In this document: piece after piece, positions 1 through 12,600 of the stretch
Layout of the letters: every line of letters begins with the position of its first letter
Position numbering within the stretch: position 1 is the stretch's first letter
NCBI GenBank assembly: GCA_951799425.1
Contig: OX637407.1
Coordinates: forward strand, 25,169,691 to 25,233,690
Reading direction: 5' to 3'
DNA length: 64,000 nt
Origin: Ilex aquifolium
Lineage: Eukaryota; Streptophyta; Magnoliopsida; Aquifoliales; Aquifoliaceae
Position numbers and translations under genes: made by a program
The notes under the pieces: model-generated
What the model was told of the DNA's origin: nothing
Databases searched by the model: none
What the model saw: only the letters and a program-made list of their open reading frames with translations

Positions 1-561
1 TTCTTTTCTCCTCTATCTCAATTTTTGTCTCAGTCTATGCCTTTCTCTCTCTTGACTGAACACACACACTTACAGAGAAGGAATACTAATTGCCTCGAGA
101 AATATGGATCCTCGAAAAAGCCATTGCCTTGAGAAGGCAAAAAGGCTGCAAGTTGTTGATTTTTTTTTCTTTATAGAATTATGTATTTGTGGTGTTAAAT
201 TGTATATATTGTATATTTTATGGTAAATTGTATATATTGTGGACATTTTTATATTTTTTTAATTAAATTATTATATTTATTTTTTTTTGAATTTTATATT
301 ATATAACCGGTTCGACCAGTTGATCTAACGGTTGAACCAGTGAATCATTGACCCGGTCCCCCTGCCGGTTCGATGACCGGTCCGGTTATGATAACATTGA
401 TTTAGCATACTCATCAATATCTTATGTTAAACTTTGTTTGTTTTATCTCATTTATTTTCATGACATCTTATGTTAAACTTTGTTTATTTTTTGCAAGTTA
501 TAGGGACTCTTTTTCAATTCTAGCGATCGCCTTTATTAATTGATAATGTGTGAATGTATAG
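1..561. other. AT-rich flank with CCGGTT-rich inverted motif
   Basis: No coding exon was recognised. Positions 304-388 hold a GC-richer patch with CCGGTTCGA-type words in both orientations, a pattern often seen in plant repeats. A short duplicated AT-rich word (TAAATTGTATATATTGT) lies at about 197-240. The preceding exon of the downstream kinesin was not found here, so it lies further left or is lost. Confidence 0.4.
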
Positions 562-1887
562 GGCATAGTACATATTGAAAATGTGACAGCTGTATCAATT
601 TCAACATATGAGGAACTCAAAAGCATTATCCAGAAAGGATTTGAACAGCGTCATACAACGGGTACTTTAATGAATGAAGAGAGTTCAAGATCGCATCTGA
701 TACTGTCAATTATTATTGAGTGTACCAACCTTCATACTCAAGCTGTTGCCAAAGGCAAGGTACTGTCATAATTGCGTATTGTATTATAGCTCATCTTATT
801 GACATGCCCGTTGTCTTTATTGGAGTGCTGTTGCATATGTACCACTTTCCAGCTGGACGTATATTACTAGTTTTCTGTTTTGGTCATGAATTAGAAAGAT
901 ACAGTACATTACATTTAAACCCCTTTTCCAACCCAAAAATTTAAAAAATGTGAAAAACAAAAAAAAGAAACACTGTGGGCATGATATTGCTAACTAGCTC
1001 ATGTAAAAATATAAGGATGCGAGCGGGAGTACTTGTGCTTGTTTCCAATGTTGTCTATTCACATTTCTCATGTTTATTTTTTTTTAACTTCTTGTTGTGC
1101 AGCTAAGTTTTGTGGACCTTGCTGGCCCAAAAAGGATGAAAAAGTCTGGTTCTACGGGTAAGCTCACGGAAGCTCAAAGTATCAATAAATCACTTTTTGC
1201 CCTTGGGAATGTTATCAGAGCTTTGTCCTCGAGCAGTCGGCACATCCCTTATAGGAATGACAAGTTAACATTGTTAGTAAGTGATTCACTTGGTGGTAAT
1301 GCTAAAACTCTGATGTTTGTGAACATATCCCCTGCGGAGTCGAATTTGGATGAGACTTACAATTCTCTCATGTAAGCTAATCTATCTTTATCATGCACGA
1401 TTAATTTTTTTTTGAAATTGTTTTACTGTCTGTAGTTATCCTTATGTTAAGGATATACCTTTTTGGGGTGCTTACCAGGATTCGGTAATTTGTTTTGAAA
1501 AATGATACCATAAATTAATGTTTAGACTGCTTCAATATGGAGTTATAAGGAGTAGTCTGCATTGAAGACGGTCATGATGGATTAATTACTGACTTTCAGA
1601 TTTGTAGTTTGCTTTAACACTTTATGCATTTATTTTGCTGTAGAGTAAGATGCCATTGTCTTGTAGTCCTCTTTACAATATTGGTTCGAATGTACTACAG
1701 ATTTGCATCAAGGGTCCAATCAAATGATCCTACCAAAGATGTTTCATCAAAGGAAGTGGCTCGTTTGAAGAAGCTAGTGGCATATTGGAAGGAGCAAGCA
1801 GGTAGGAGGGGTGATGATGATGATTTGAAAGAAATCCAAGAAGAACTTGTATCAACTAGAGCTAAGAGAGCTAAGACCGACGACTGA
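562..1887 (+). CDS. KCBP: KCBP-like kinesin-14, last three motor exons (partial, probably decaying)
   Basis: Three exons join in one open frame: 562-759, 1103-1371 and 1701-1887, each bounded by AG/GT. They encode the second half of a C-terminal kinesin motor (about 150 residues). Visible motifs are switch I NEESSRSH, the HIPYRNDKLT helix, SLGGNAKTLMF and SPAESNLDETYNSL. The last exon carries VSSKEVARLKKLVAYWKEQAG-like sequence, the calmodulin-binding helix typical of KCBP/ZWICHEL, a minus-end microtubule motor acting in trichome shape and division. Switch II reads DLAGPK instead of the near-invariant DLAGSE, and the next loop is one residue short against my memory of KCBP, so ATPase function is doubtful. 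P-loop exons are absent from the window. It could be the 3' end of a real gene lying to the left, or a fragment. Confidence 0.78.
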
Positions 1888-3365
1888 CGGTTGGCATTCT
1901 ATTTTTGAAAGGTGTAGAATCCTTATCACAAGACTACTAAATAAGTTGAGGCTATTTGTTGGAATAATTGGGTTTGATATCTGACAACATTTTATCTTAA
2001 TGCTTAAAAATCTTTTTATATTTTTATTGTAGATGTAGTTCTTCTTAAGTTTTATTCCGTGTCACGATGCAGGAAGTATAAAAGTGAGAGAATCACGATC
2101 TCAAAATGGTATGCGCACTGAATTTTATTATCATCTTTGTTTCTTGTTGGTGTCGAAACAATATTAGATAGGTCTAGTCACCTCCCTTCTTGGTTTTCAG
2201 CAAGAAGTAATTTTCCGAGTGAAAAAGTATTTTAACTGTGATATGGGGAGTTAAATGAGGAATAACTTATTTTTTTTCTTGTTCTTGTACAGGAGATTGA
2301 AGTTCTAGTACACTGTCAGACAATTGAACATTGATCCTGCGGGGCTTTTTTAAAGTCCAGATTTTACCCAAAGGTTTAGTTGTTTTAGAGTACGGTTTTT
2401 TACTTTGTTTTTTAGCTTTCTTTATTGTGAGGTTTATCATCTTATGCTTATTTATATATGTCCGGTTGTCTATTTTCAGGCCATCATTTGGTCCAGTTAC
2501 TAGGACTACGAGTTCTTCATCAAGTAAACCACTGATGTAACTGGATATTGTATCTTTTCTTCACTGCCCATTTGTTCTATTTTTTAAAGAAAATCTTTGT
2601 CTTGTGCTGAATCCCAACATAGATTTTATACAATTCCTACCTCAGTTGACAAAAGATACTGCTCAAGCTAACTGTGGGGGTTGTTAGGGTTGCTTTATCA
2701 GATGAAAAGTTTATAGGAATACCAGTTTACTCTTGTATTTATACTATCATTTGGAACCATTTAGAAGTGCTTTTTTGGAGAGGAAAAAGACAAATAATCT
2801 TGCCATCAGAACCTTCGTGAGAAAATTATACCAGAAGGCATGGGAGAGTTCTCACTAACCTTCTTGTCAAAGTATGGTAAAGTAGTGTTGAGTGAGGGGA
2901 AGAAGTATACACCAAATGCATGTATAAGGGCATGGTATTGCAGAAAAGTTTTACGAGTATTGAGATGGGAAGCATGAAATAAAGAGAAATATTTGGACAA
3001 GGGTTGCTCAATATATTCTGGAAAACCATTTTCTTAAAGCTGCTCATAGGGAAAATTGAGGGCAAACCCAAGTCAAGCTATTGGTGGCAATTATGTACTT
3101 TGAAGAAAGGTAACTTTTACTTTACATAGTTTTTTCTTGAGTGTTTTCATTTTAGTATTACTCAGGTTCATAATGTGTTTCTTGTTTCGGATAACAGTCA
3201 CCGGTAAAGATTTGAAAATATGTTGTGGTGACTTGAGAATCAAGGACAAGGGTCGTAAATCAGTCAGTACTTTGGGCAGGTTTTTGCAGCTTAGTCCTTT
3301 ATTCCCCCCCGGGGGGAGTATCTAGGTCTAATTCATTGTTCCTGACTGTTTTTCTGTGAAATTCT
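1888..3365. other. 3' flank of kinesin relic, no gene recognised
   Basis: T-rich sequence with possible spliced 3'UTR pieces (a good donor follows TCAAAATG at about 2107). No family-recognisable reading frame was seen. A C-run/G-run palindrome sits at about 3304-3317, just before the Harbinger element. Confidence 0.4.
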
Positions 3366-4087
3366 TTACGTTGCGTTTGGTATGCGGTAATACTTTTCAG
3401 TAGGAATGAAATGAGTTTGGGAATGAAATAAATTTGGGAATGGAATGGAATGCGCATTACTATTCCAATGTTTGACAACTGTTTAGAATTAAGTGCTGAA
3501 ATGGAATGTTCATTCCATTCTTATGTTTGGATAAAACAATTTTTTTATTGGAGAAACAATTTTAACCAAAATATCCATAGTGACTAAAAATACTTAATAA
3601 CAACTTTTTTTATGATTGTGATTGCATTTGAAAGTTGTGTAAAAAAATTTATAATTAGAAAAAATGAGAATCCATTGAAAAAAATTAAACCCCTATAAAT
3701 TTTAAAAAATTAGAAAACAAATTCTTTCAAAAATAAGTTTACAAAAAGAAATCAAAATTAAAATCAAAAAATATTCAGAATTTGTCTTTCTTTTCAAATG
3801 AATAATTATAGTTCTTTGTGAATTCAATAGAGTGCATGTGCAAACCTAAAAAGAAAATTATTAAAACAACTAGGAATCTTATCTGAACATGTAGGTTGAA
3901 CCAAAAAATAAATCGATGAAAAATAAGTCCAAAAAATAATCAATAGTATACCGAAACAAGTTGAATAAAAAAAGGAATTCTTAAATTCCATTCATTTTAT
4001 CTCAATAGCATTGGTGGTAGAATTTCAAGAAACAAAATTATTTTCAAATATAAGTACAAAAAATTAAACTTTTTGTCTATTTGTTCT

Positions 4088-4945
4088 TTACTCATCAAAC
4101 ATTTTGTTTGCCAAATTCAATCTAGATGTTGACCACTCGTTGGATGTTTCAACCGTGGTAATACGATCATCATGTGCATTATTTTTCACCACAAGACTTG
4201 TTGCATCTACCTCTGCCTCGATTGGGTCTATTGACATTTGATCCCTGATGTAGTTGTGAATCAAATAACAAGCTATTATTATACGGTTCTGTATTTTGAT
4301 GGGGTAGAAAGACGGGCTTCTTAAAATAGCCCAATGTTTCTCCAGTAGCCCAAAACATCTTTCGATTACATTTCTAGCAGAATAATGCTTCATATTAAAG
4401 AACTCTTCAGGTGTTCTACGTTGGTGACCATCTCTCCAATCTTTTAAGTGATACCTTTGACCTCTAAATGGGGCAAGAAATCCCTCACCGTTGGTATATC
4501 CCCCATCCACAAGGTAGTAGGTATCACGATTCACCACCAACTCATTCCTTCTAATCATGACATCTCTAAGCACCCTACCATCTGCCGTTTACCCTTCCCA
4601 ACCAGGTAATACATAAATGAAGTCCATGTCTTGTGAGCATACTCCTAGGACATTAGTAGCAATATCTCTTGCCCGGATCGATACTTAGGCTTGTCTTTAG
4701 TTGGCACATGAATACTTATATATGTCCCATCTAAGGCTCCAACACAACCCTAAAAATTCAAAAATCAAGTAGGAATCATATTTCCATACATGTTCAAATG
4801 CGTGAACATAAAATTAATTTAGACAAGGTTAAGTATCTTGAACCACTTTCATTTTTCATCTGTGGAATCTTCTAGTACTGGCTCGGGAGTCTAGAGCAAA
4901 TGGTCTTGCAATCTTATCAAAGCAGCAAATGTAACACTAACTTTT
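4088..4945 (-). pseudogene. PIF/Harbinger transposase (DDE nuclease), broken
   Basis: The 3' part is a 161-codon open stretch (4088-4573) with the plant Harbinger nuclease signatures YYLVDGGYTN, GFLAPFRGQRYHL and ARNVIERCFGLLEKHWAILR, carrying the second catalytic Asp and the Glu. Upstream on the same strand, GALDGTYISIHVP at about 4690-4750 carries the first Asp, and remnants of the preceding helical region (IRLQDHLL, PEPVLEDSTDE) lie near 4860-4945. Frameshifts near 4580-4600 and 4670 and stop codons separate the pieces. In the family this protein cuts and joins the element ends together with a Myb-like partner. It cannot be made intact here. Confidence 0.85.
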
Positions 4946-5826
4946 TAGCACAGTTCTACAGAAAAAAAAGTGAGCAAAAAAGAGAATTGTTCACTAAGAT
5001 TAGATTTGAAATTACCGAAATTCTAAGAACTCAATGCTGGAAGACTAACCTTTGAGAATTTGAGGCCTTTCTTTGTAAATGTTGTCAACTGTTCAAAGAG
5101 GTTGACTGGAAATGGTGAGAATTCTGACTTTTGGTGAGAACTTCTTGTTAACTTGATGCAGCTTGAACTACAATATGCATACATATAAGACTCAATATAA
5201 TATTGATTAAGCATGATAACTGTCACATTTTTTTTATACTATTTTTAGAACATGGTGAACATGGGGATGAATTTTCATAAAGTTGAAACTATATAAAGAA
5301 ACCCAATTTAGTACATACTACCCTCCAAAAGTTTGCCAAAAGAATGACAAAAAATCTAAAAAAAGCAAGAACAGAGTAACGGTTTATAGTGGGAAAATTA
5401 ATCATCAAATCACAATTACTTATGCAAAATTCAGTCCCCACCTGGAACTATCCCTAAATCGAGATCCTAAGATATCACCCAAAAAATTCATTCATTATTT
5501 TAAATATTTCATGTCAATTGGTAATTATACCATAAAATTAATTAATCAAGAAGAACAAAGATCACATAAAAACTCAAGCTTTTGAAAATTTTCAACTACA
5601 TAAACACATACACAAGCCTAATCAGTACAATCTAAACACAACCCAGTAGTCTTCTTCCCATTCTGCAACCATAGAAAATATACACACCATAGAACAGTGC
5701 CAATAAACCCCAGAAAATTAACAAATAAATAAGGAAAAAAAACAAGGTCTGTACACTTGAGTAAATCTATACCTATACATCATTTTATTTTCGGGGAAAA
5801 AATAATTGTAATATATAAAGCAATAC

Positions 5827-5891
5827 CATCATATCTCTCAGCTTGCTCTGCGAGTCTAGCCAAGTAAACTTCTTGTGGTTCTTTCCTCCAT
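5827..5891 (-). pseudogene. 14-3-3 protein exon-1 fragment inside the Harbinger element
   Basis: Read on the minus strand, an ATG at 5891 is followed after a frame change by EVYLARLAEQAERYD, the conserved N-terminus of 14-3-3 phosphopeptide-binding adaptors. It ends at a good donor, GATG|GTATTG. Upstream is a GA-rich leader (about 5895-5945) like a plant 5'UTR. The ATG and the conserved residues are in different frames, so an indel has broken it. I did not find exon 2 downstream. The exon lies well inside the transposon boundaries, which suggests capture of a host gene piece. A chance match is unlikely because the motif is long and ends at the position of a common 14-3-3 intron. Confidence 0.7.
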
Positions 5892-6672
5892 AGCTCAAGA
5901 CTAGTTCTTTTTCTCTCGCTCTCTCTATCTCTATAAAGACTCGTTCGTTTTTGTTGCGACTTCGGTAATTGCTTTTTCAAGAGGCAGAGACTTCTAAAAA
6001 ATATTCATTATAAAGCTGTCTTACTTGTATTTCAAGGACACAATGACATAATAGTTTTTCAGTTTTCACTCTCATTGAAAGGATCAAAATCCTCTCCGCT
6101 ACAACTTCTAGTAGACACGAACTAATCGACGATCCAATTATCCACGAACCATAAATCACTCTTTTATTATGTTGGACTCTCCACTCATTAACTGGTTAAT
6201 AATCTAATTATCGAATTTGCTAGTATTCCTACAGGGCTTAGTATTCCGAAGAGTCATCCTAATCCATATTGCTAATGTTCCGGTGTTCAAACAAGGGCTA
6301 GAATGCTAGTTTAACCTAATGTTAATTAGACGCTATGCAGTGTTGTCACACAAGAGAAGCACGACGCTATGCAGTGTTGTCACACAAAAAAAAGGATAAT
6401 ATTTTTTTCAATTACAAGCAGACACAGGAGGAATCAGCCAACAATCAGTTACATGATCATGGAGACACGTCTTATCTTAGAAGCTCGGCACAGCTACAAT
6501 GGGCTGCTCCAGGAGAATATCTAGATAATGAAATCCGTCATAAGTACCTGCTATAATTCATCACCTTCCTCTCTATCTTTGTCTAGCTACAACCTATCCC
6601 TCGAAAAAACAATAGGCAAGTTCAATGGCAGCAGTGCAGCACCAACCTGATGAATACCCTTCTGTTTCTAAG

Positions 6673-6804
6673 TAGGGCTGTTAATCGAGCTGAATTCGAG
6701 CCTTTGTCAAGCCTAATTTACACATAAACGAGCTGGCTCGTTTAACAATTAACACATAAACGAGCCTTAAATAATGTTCAAGCTTGACTTGATTAACAGC
6801 CCTA
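6673..6804. mobile_element. hAT-type MITE, 132 bp, perfect 8-bp target duplication
   Basis: It starts TAGGGCTGTTAATCGAG and ends with the imperfect inverse (..GATTAACAGCCCTA). TTTCTAAG occurs directly on both sides (6665-6672 and 6805-6812), an exact 8-bp duplication diagnostic of hAT transposition. It is nested in the Harbinger element and related to the MITEs at 33585 and 45723. Confidence 0.85.
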
Positions 6805-7582
6805 TTTCTAAGCTTGTCAGTTATGACCAATACTTCAAACCCAAGTGTCAAAACTCACAAATTGGTTCCAGAGTTGATGTAGAAGGTTAACTATTGTTGA
6901 ATTGGGCAGGGGAAAAGACACGCACACACAAAAAAAAAAAAAAGAAGGGAAAATAGATGTAGACATTCAGATGAGTAAGGCAACCATCGTATCCAGCTAC
7001 AAAAACCGCCTGCAGCAGAGAGCTGGGCAGTCATTGTGCATAAGATCAGCCAAACATTGTTTCCGCATTATTCTCAACTATTCAAAACGTATCTAAAACA
7101 ACTTAAGGGGTCTATCATTATAAACAAAATAAATAAAACCCACCAATTATAGAAATCTAGCAAACCATGCTTCTGTCAGAAATTTTCTCGAACACCATCA
7201 AAAATAAATAAAACCCATCAATTATAGAAATCTAGCAGTGATGAACTGTCATGCTTCCCGCTAAGAAAAAGTCACAGAGGTGAAGTGAGGAGAAGGGAGG
7301 AGAAGAGAGAAGATGAGAGGAGAGAAGAAAGATGGGGGCTGAACGATGACCGAGAGACAGAGAGCAAAAGATTGGGTTTTTTGTCGGGGCTAATTAACGA
7401 TGGTAAATGAATGACTAATACCTTGGTTTATTTGGGAATGACTAATCCCATTATTTCTAGGATTAGTTATTACTTAAGAATGAGAATGAAATTTTATTCC
7501 CACAAACCAAATAAAGAAATAAGTATTACTAAAAAATGACTGTTCAATTTCTAAAATTTAATACAATATATCAAACACAGCG

Positions 7583-8230
7583 TTAACATATGTTGTCCCG
7601 AAAAATGATGTTTTCTCTTTATTCTTCTTCTTTCTTTTCTGTTAGAACATCTGAAAAGAATCCTGTCCCACCGACAAGGTTTCTGGATTTGCAGAATATT
7701 TTTTTGGTTGAAGTGTTCAGTAATCTATCATGCCACTGATGCACGTGTCATTTATTTCCTACTTGAAGGAAATCCTTACCGGTGATAAATTTGGCTTAAT
7801 ATCCAAAGATAATGCAACAGCAACACCGCATTAAAATATTTTAACTCTAATTCACCAATTAATTCGACAACTAACTCTAAAACAGCCCCTTGATCCATAA
7901 AATATGTAATTTTTGTCACTTTAATTTTTATTATATAAATTTTATTTCTAAAATATTTAATTTAATTTTAAACGATTCATATACAGTCCATTTTAAAATG
8001 GGATAAAAAATATACGTAACTCCTCTATCTCGCTATTTGTTTGTTTTTTTGGGGTCTGCTCTCTTAATGCGTTCGACGACAAATGGATTGTTGTCTTGCC
8101 TGCCTGCAATCACCGCCATATATTCCTTTCAATCTATAGCTGGCAAAACTCCAAAAAGAAGACGATCAATCCAACTGAACTAGAGAAAACCCACTTCATT
8201 TCCCTCTCTCTCTCCCCAATCACTCCTCTG
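7583..8230. other. Spacer / possible promoter of the 8231 frame
   Basis: AT-rich sequence after the Harbinger right end. A CT-rich stretch (TCTCTCTCTCCCC at about 8200-8220) directly before the ATG resembles a plant 5'UTR. No other gene was recognised. Confidence 0.35.
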
Positions 8231-8560
8231 ATGGCTGAGTTACAGCGGCCGGAAGCCCCACCTGACCCAGGCCCAACCACCACCACTATCACTGCCGCCA
8301 CTCCAATAGTACCCGTTTCCTCCGAAATCGACAACACCACCAGTAATATCGGCACAAGTTTAGGACCAAAACGCCAACGCCGGCCGAGTGTCGGTCTGAG
8401 TCAAGGGTTCAAATTCTCCTCCCTTTTCCCTCCCTCCCAAAAAAAAAAAAAAAACTCCAACGATTCTCGTCCCAGGCGACCCAAAACCACCTGGAAATTT
8501 CATAAACACCCAGGACATGTTTGCTTCAAGTATAAGGCTGGTACAAAGGGGTGGTATTAG
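8231..8560 (+). CDS. Hypothetical protein, Pro/Thr-rich N-terminus, probably a truncated first exon
   Basis: From the ATG after a CT-rich leader there are about 109 codons, beginning MAELQRPEAPPDPGP. A Thr/Pro/Ala-rich disordered stretch follows, then a basic GPKRQRRPSVGL patch near residue 60 that could act as a nuclear localisation signal. A poly-A run of about 17 bases (Lys codons) then leads into a second basic segment (RPRRPKTTWKF). I cannot assign a family. The basic patch vaguely recalls plant nuclear proteins with an RPSVRLGEIG-like motif, but that is memory only. No downstream exon was found, and the next 800 bp look repeat-like, so the gene may be cut short. Confidence 0.35.
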   Translation: MAELQRPEAPPDPGPTTTTITAATPIVPVSSEIDNTTSNIGTSLGPKRQRRPSVGLSQGFKFSSLFPPSQKKKKNSNDSRPRRPKTTWKFHKHPGHVCFKYKAGTKGWY

Positions 8561-9349
8561 GAAAATAGTACGTGGGGTCCACTTTATACCTTGTTTGTTT
8601 GTCATTTTTCGTTCGGTATTAATTTTCGGGTCGTAATACCGACCCGCTGTGAACAGTGTCATTAATGTCTTCTACATGGTGCTATTGAATCCCACCTATC
8701 AGGTGGTATAAAATGTTGGAAGGAGGTATTAAAGTGGTAAAAGACTCAAATGCCCTCAACTACAAAGCCAGCCGCAATTGTTGACTTTGATTTATAAGGA
8801 TAAAATTGTCTTTTTACACCCCAGCCGCAATTGTTGACTTTTTTAAATAGGTATTAAATAGATAATATTTGTGATACACAAACAAGGGGAATGATGAGAT
8901 TATAGTTTAAGACCGGGTATAATATACTATTGGATAGGAGTGGAATGGAAATAATGTCTAATACCACCCATAATTAATACTCGAAACAAACGAGCCCCCA
9001 AGGTTAGTCACTAAAACCTCCAAAACTCGACCTTTGACCAACCTCGTTAACGGGGGTGATAATTACCATGACAAACTGGACACCAACAGCACCCACAACC
9101 TTGAATTCGGTAGCCGAATGCCCAAATTGAAAAAACCTACAAAAAAAATAAAATAAAAAAAAAGGAACCAATTTGGCGGCCGCAGCCTTGAAAATCGAAC
9201 TTCTTTTTGTATGGCATGGCAGGAAGCTCTCAATTTCTTTCATGCATTATTATTACTTTCTTCTCAAGGGCTTGAAATCCTTGATACCAGCCGCTCTCTG
9301 GTCACACAGGAAGATTTGGCAATCTGCGTGCGTTACATAGAAATTGTTA
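8561..9349. other. Repeat-like spacer before copia element 1
   Basis: GGTATTA-type words near 8560-8660 recur in inverted sense near 8960-8990, suggesting an undelimited MITE. CAGCCGCAATTGTTGACTTT occurs twice (about 8768 and 8822). A short open stretch at about 9211-9400 matches no family I know and runs into the LTR. Confidence 0.35.
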
Positions 9350-9354
9350 ATTTG

Positions 9355-9685
9355 TGTTGGAATCTAGAGGACTATCACACACTCACAAAAAATAATGGAA
9401 GAGACTATTGAAGATAGGAAGAACTCTTTCTATTCACTCATATTCAAATGGATGTATTACATAGGATATATATAGACACTCATATATAACACATGACATA
9501 TAACATAACCCCACTACATAATGCAATAATAAAGACCCCACTCCTCCATTACTTGGAGAATTAAAATACCACAATTACTTTATCCCCCACTAATACCATA
9601 TTGATGACCTACTAATACAAAAAACTAAATGCATAAAAATAACTCCTAGAACATGAAAAGTCATGTTTATTATTTTCTTTCAACA
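9355..9685 (-). repeat. Copia 1, 3' LTR
   Basis: 331 bp, starting TGTTGGAATC and ending CTTTCAACA. The polypurine tract follows immediately at higher coordinates. Confidence 0.95.
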
Positions 9686-9692
9686 CCCCCCC

Positions 9693-12600
9693 TTAAACAT
9701 GATTTTTCTTCTCAACTCCAAGCAAACTTTTCAATTTGCAAAAGACATCCTCCTTGAGGGGCTTAGTGAAAATATCGGCAATTTGATCTTGAGACTTCAC
9801 AAACTTGAGCTCCACCTCTTTCTTGGTCACATACTCTCTAATGAAATGGAACCTTGTGTCAATATGCTTACTACGATCATGAAACACCGGATTCTTTGCC
9901 AATGCTAGTGCCGATTTGTTGTCAATGAAGATCTCCGTCGATTCATCTTGAGGCAAATGAAGCTCCTTTAACAAATTTCTAAGCCAAATGGCTTGACAAA
10001 CACATGATGTAGCCGCCACATACTCGGCTTCACAAGTCGAAAGAGTCACAATGGGTTGCTTCTTTGAACTCCAAGCAAATGCGGTATCTCCCATGAAGAA
10101 AACATACCTGGTAGTACTTTTTCTATCATCCATATCTCCGGTCCAATCACTATCATAATAACCCGCAAGCTTGGAATTGTTAGAACAAGAATATAGTAAT
10201 CCATAATCAAGTGTACCTTTGATGTATCTAAGAATTCTTTTTGCCACCTTCAAATGGGTTATGGTAGGAGCTTCCATATAGCGACTTACAAGACCAACAC
10301 CAAAAAAAATATCCGGTCTTGTGCATGTTAAGTACCTCAAGCTTCCCACTAGACTCTTGAAATGGGTGGAATCCACATGCTCTCCATCTTCATATTTTGA
10401 CAATTTTACACCACATTTAACGGGTGTGCATACCGGCTTACAATCTTGCATCTTAAATTTTGCCAAAATTTCTTTAGCATAACCTTCTTGAGAGATGAAA
10501 ATACCTTCCTTCATTTGCTTCACTTCAATGCCAAGGTAGTATGACATAAGTCCAATATCGGTCATCTCAAATTCTTTAGCCATCGCTCTCTTGAAATCTT
10601 CAAACATTCTTGGACAATTTCCTGTGAAGATCAAATCATCCACATACAAACAAGCATAGAGTATATCACCATTATCATTCACCTTTACATAAAGAGCATG
10701 TTCATGGGGACACTTGGAGAAATTATTTGCTTGAAAGTACTTGTCAAGTCTACTATTCCAAGCCCTTGGTGCTTGCTTCAAACCATACAAAGCCTTTTTT
10801 AATTTTAAGACTTTCTCTCCTTGCCATTTCACAACATAACCCAAGGGTTGTTCAACATACACCTCTTCATCAAGAAAACCATTCAAAAAACCGGACTTTA
10901 CATCAATTTGATGAATTTTCCAATCATTTAGAGCGGCTAAAGAAATAATCAATCTAATTGTTTCCAAACGAGTAACGGGTGCAAATACTTCATCATAGTC
11001 AATACCCGGTCTTTGACTATAGCCTTTTGCAACCAACCTTGCTTTGTACCTCTCCACTTCACCATTGACATTTTTCTTTGTCTTGTACACCCACTTCACT
11101 CCAATGGCCTTTTGTCCTCTAGGGAGTGTGGCAAGTTCCCATGTTCCATTTCTTTCAATTGCTTCAATTTCTTCATTCATGGCACTCCTCCACTTCTTGT
11201 CTTGTGCCGCTTTCTCATAGCCTATGGGATCACAATCGGCAAATAGGCAAAATAGTGTTAGATCACTAAATCTTTGAGTTACCTCTTCGGTTTCTTCATA
11301 GATATCTCGAAGACTCCTCATGCGAGGTGGCCTCTCACTTGAGCTTGCTTCGGATGATGATGGAGATGCTTGCACATTGGTGGGTATTGGTGGTGATGGT
11401 GGAGGAGAATAAATGGGCAGCTCCATGATCTCATTGGGCTCCTCCTCTTCTTCAAAGAATGGGAAAAAATCATAGTCTTCTTGTGGAGTGTTCCAATCCC
11501 ATTCATCTTCTTCATCAAACTCAACATCTCTACTAATGATTATCTTGCCATTGATTGGGTTGTAAAGCTTGTAACCTTTGCTTCTTGAATCATAACCAAT
11601 GAAGACAAACTTTTCACTCTTGTCATCTAGTTTGGTCCGTTTCTCATCCGGCACATGTGCATAACATACACTTCCGAAGACCCGCAAATGAGAAACATTT
11701 GGTTTGATTCCTCCCCATGCTTCTTGTGGTGTTTTGTCTTGGACACTTCTAGTGGGACACCGATTTAACAAGTAGATGGCACAATCAATAGCTTCGGCCC
11801 AAAACTCCTTGGGCATTTTTTTACTCTTCAACATACTCCGAGCCATGTCAAGAATGGTTCGGTTCTTCCTTTCGGCAACACCATTTTGTTGTGGCGATCT
11901 TGGAACCGTTAGAGGATGGTGAATTCCATTTTCTTCACAAAAATTTTTGAATTCATTTGATGTGAATTCACCTCCTCTATCGGATCTAATTGCCTTAACT
12001 TCATACCCACTTTGTTTTTCAATCAAAGCCTTAAAATTTTTGAAAACACCAAACACCTCCGATTTTTGTTTTAGAAAATAAACCCACGTTTTTCGGCTAA
12101 AATCATCAATGAAGAGAAGAAAATACCGGTTCTTACCAAATGATGGTGGGTCTATAGGGCCGCAAACATCCGAGTGAACAAGTTGAAGTGGTTTGGTTGC
12201 TCTTGAAATGGATTCTTTGGGAAAGCTCTTTCTAGCTTGCTTTCCAATTAGACATCCCTCACAAAGTTGATCCAGGTGGTTGATATAAGACAATCCTTTC
12301 ACCGTCTTCTTTCTAGACAACAAGGTTAGTCCTCCAAATTCAAGTGTCCAAATCTCAAGTGCCATAACCAAGAAGAATCTTTAACACATGCTTTCAAGCA
12401 TTTTGCCACATCACTTTGAATATTTAACAAAAACATTCTATTTCTTGTCATCGGCACTTTAGCAACCAAATTCCCGTTTCCATCTCTTATTGAAAGATTA
12501 TGATTTTTCATGCAAATATCATAACCTTTCTCTAAGAGTTGGCCCAAGCTCAAAATATTATTTTTCATGTTTGGCACATAAAAAATATTAGAAATAACTT

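Larger units (their letters stand above)
3369..7582 (-). mobile_element. PIF/Harbinger DNA transposon, degenerate, with TIRs and TTA target duplication
   Basis: The element is 4214 bp. The left end begins CGTTGCGTTTGGTAT and the right end, read inverted, CGCTGTGTTTGATAT (12 of 15 bases match). TTA flanks both sides (3366-3368 and 7583-7585), the 3-bp target duplication expected for PIF/Harbinger. Inside are a broken Harbinger nuclease on the minus strand, a 14-3-3 exon fragment, a nested hAT MITE, short direct repeats (about 6330/6363 and 7126/7202) and a purine-rich GGAGAAG tract at about 7270-7370. No Myb/SANT accessory ORF was recognised, so the copy looks non-autonomous. Confidence 0.82.
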
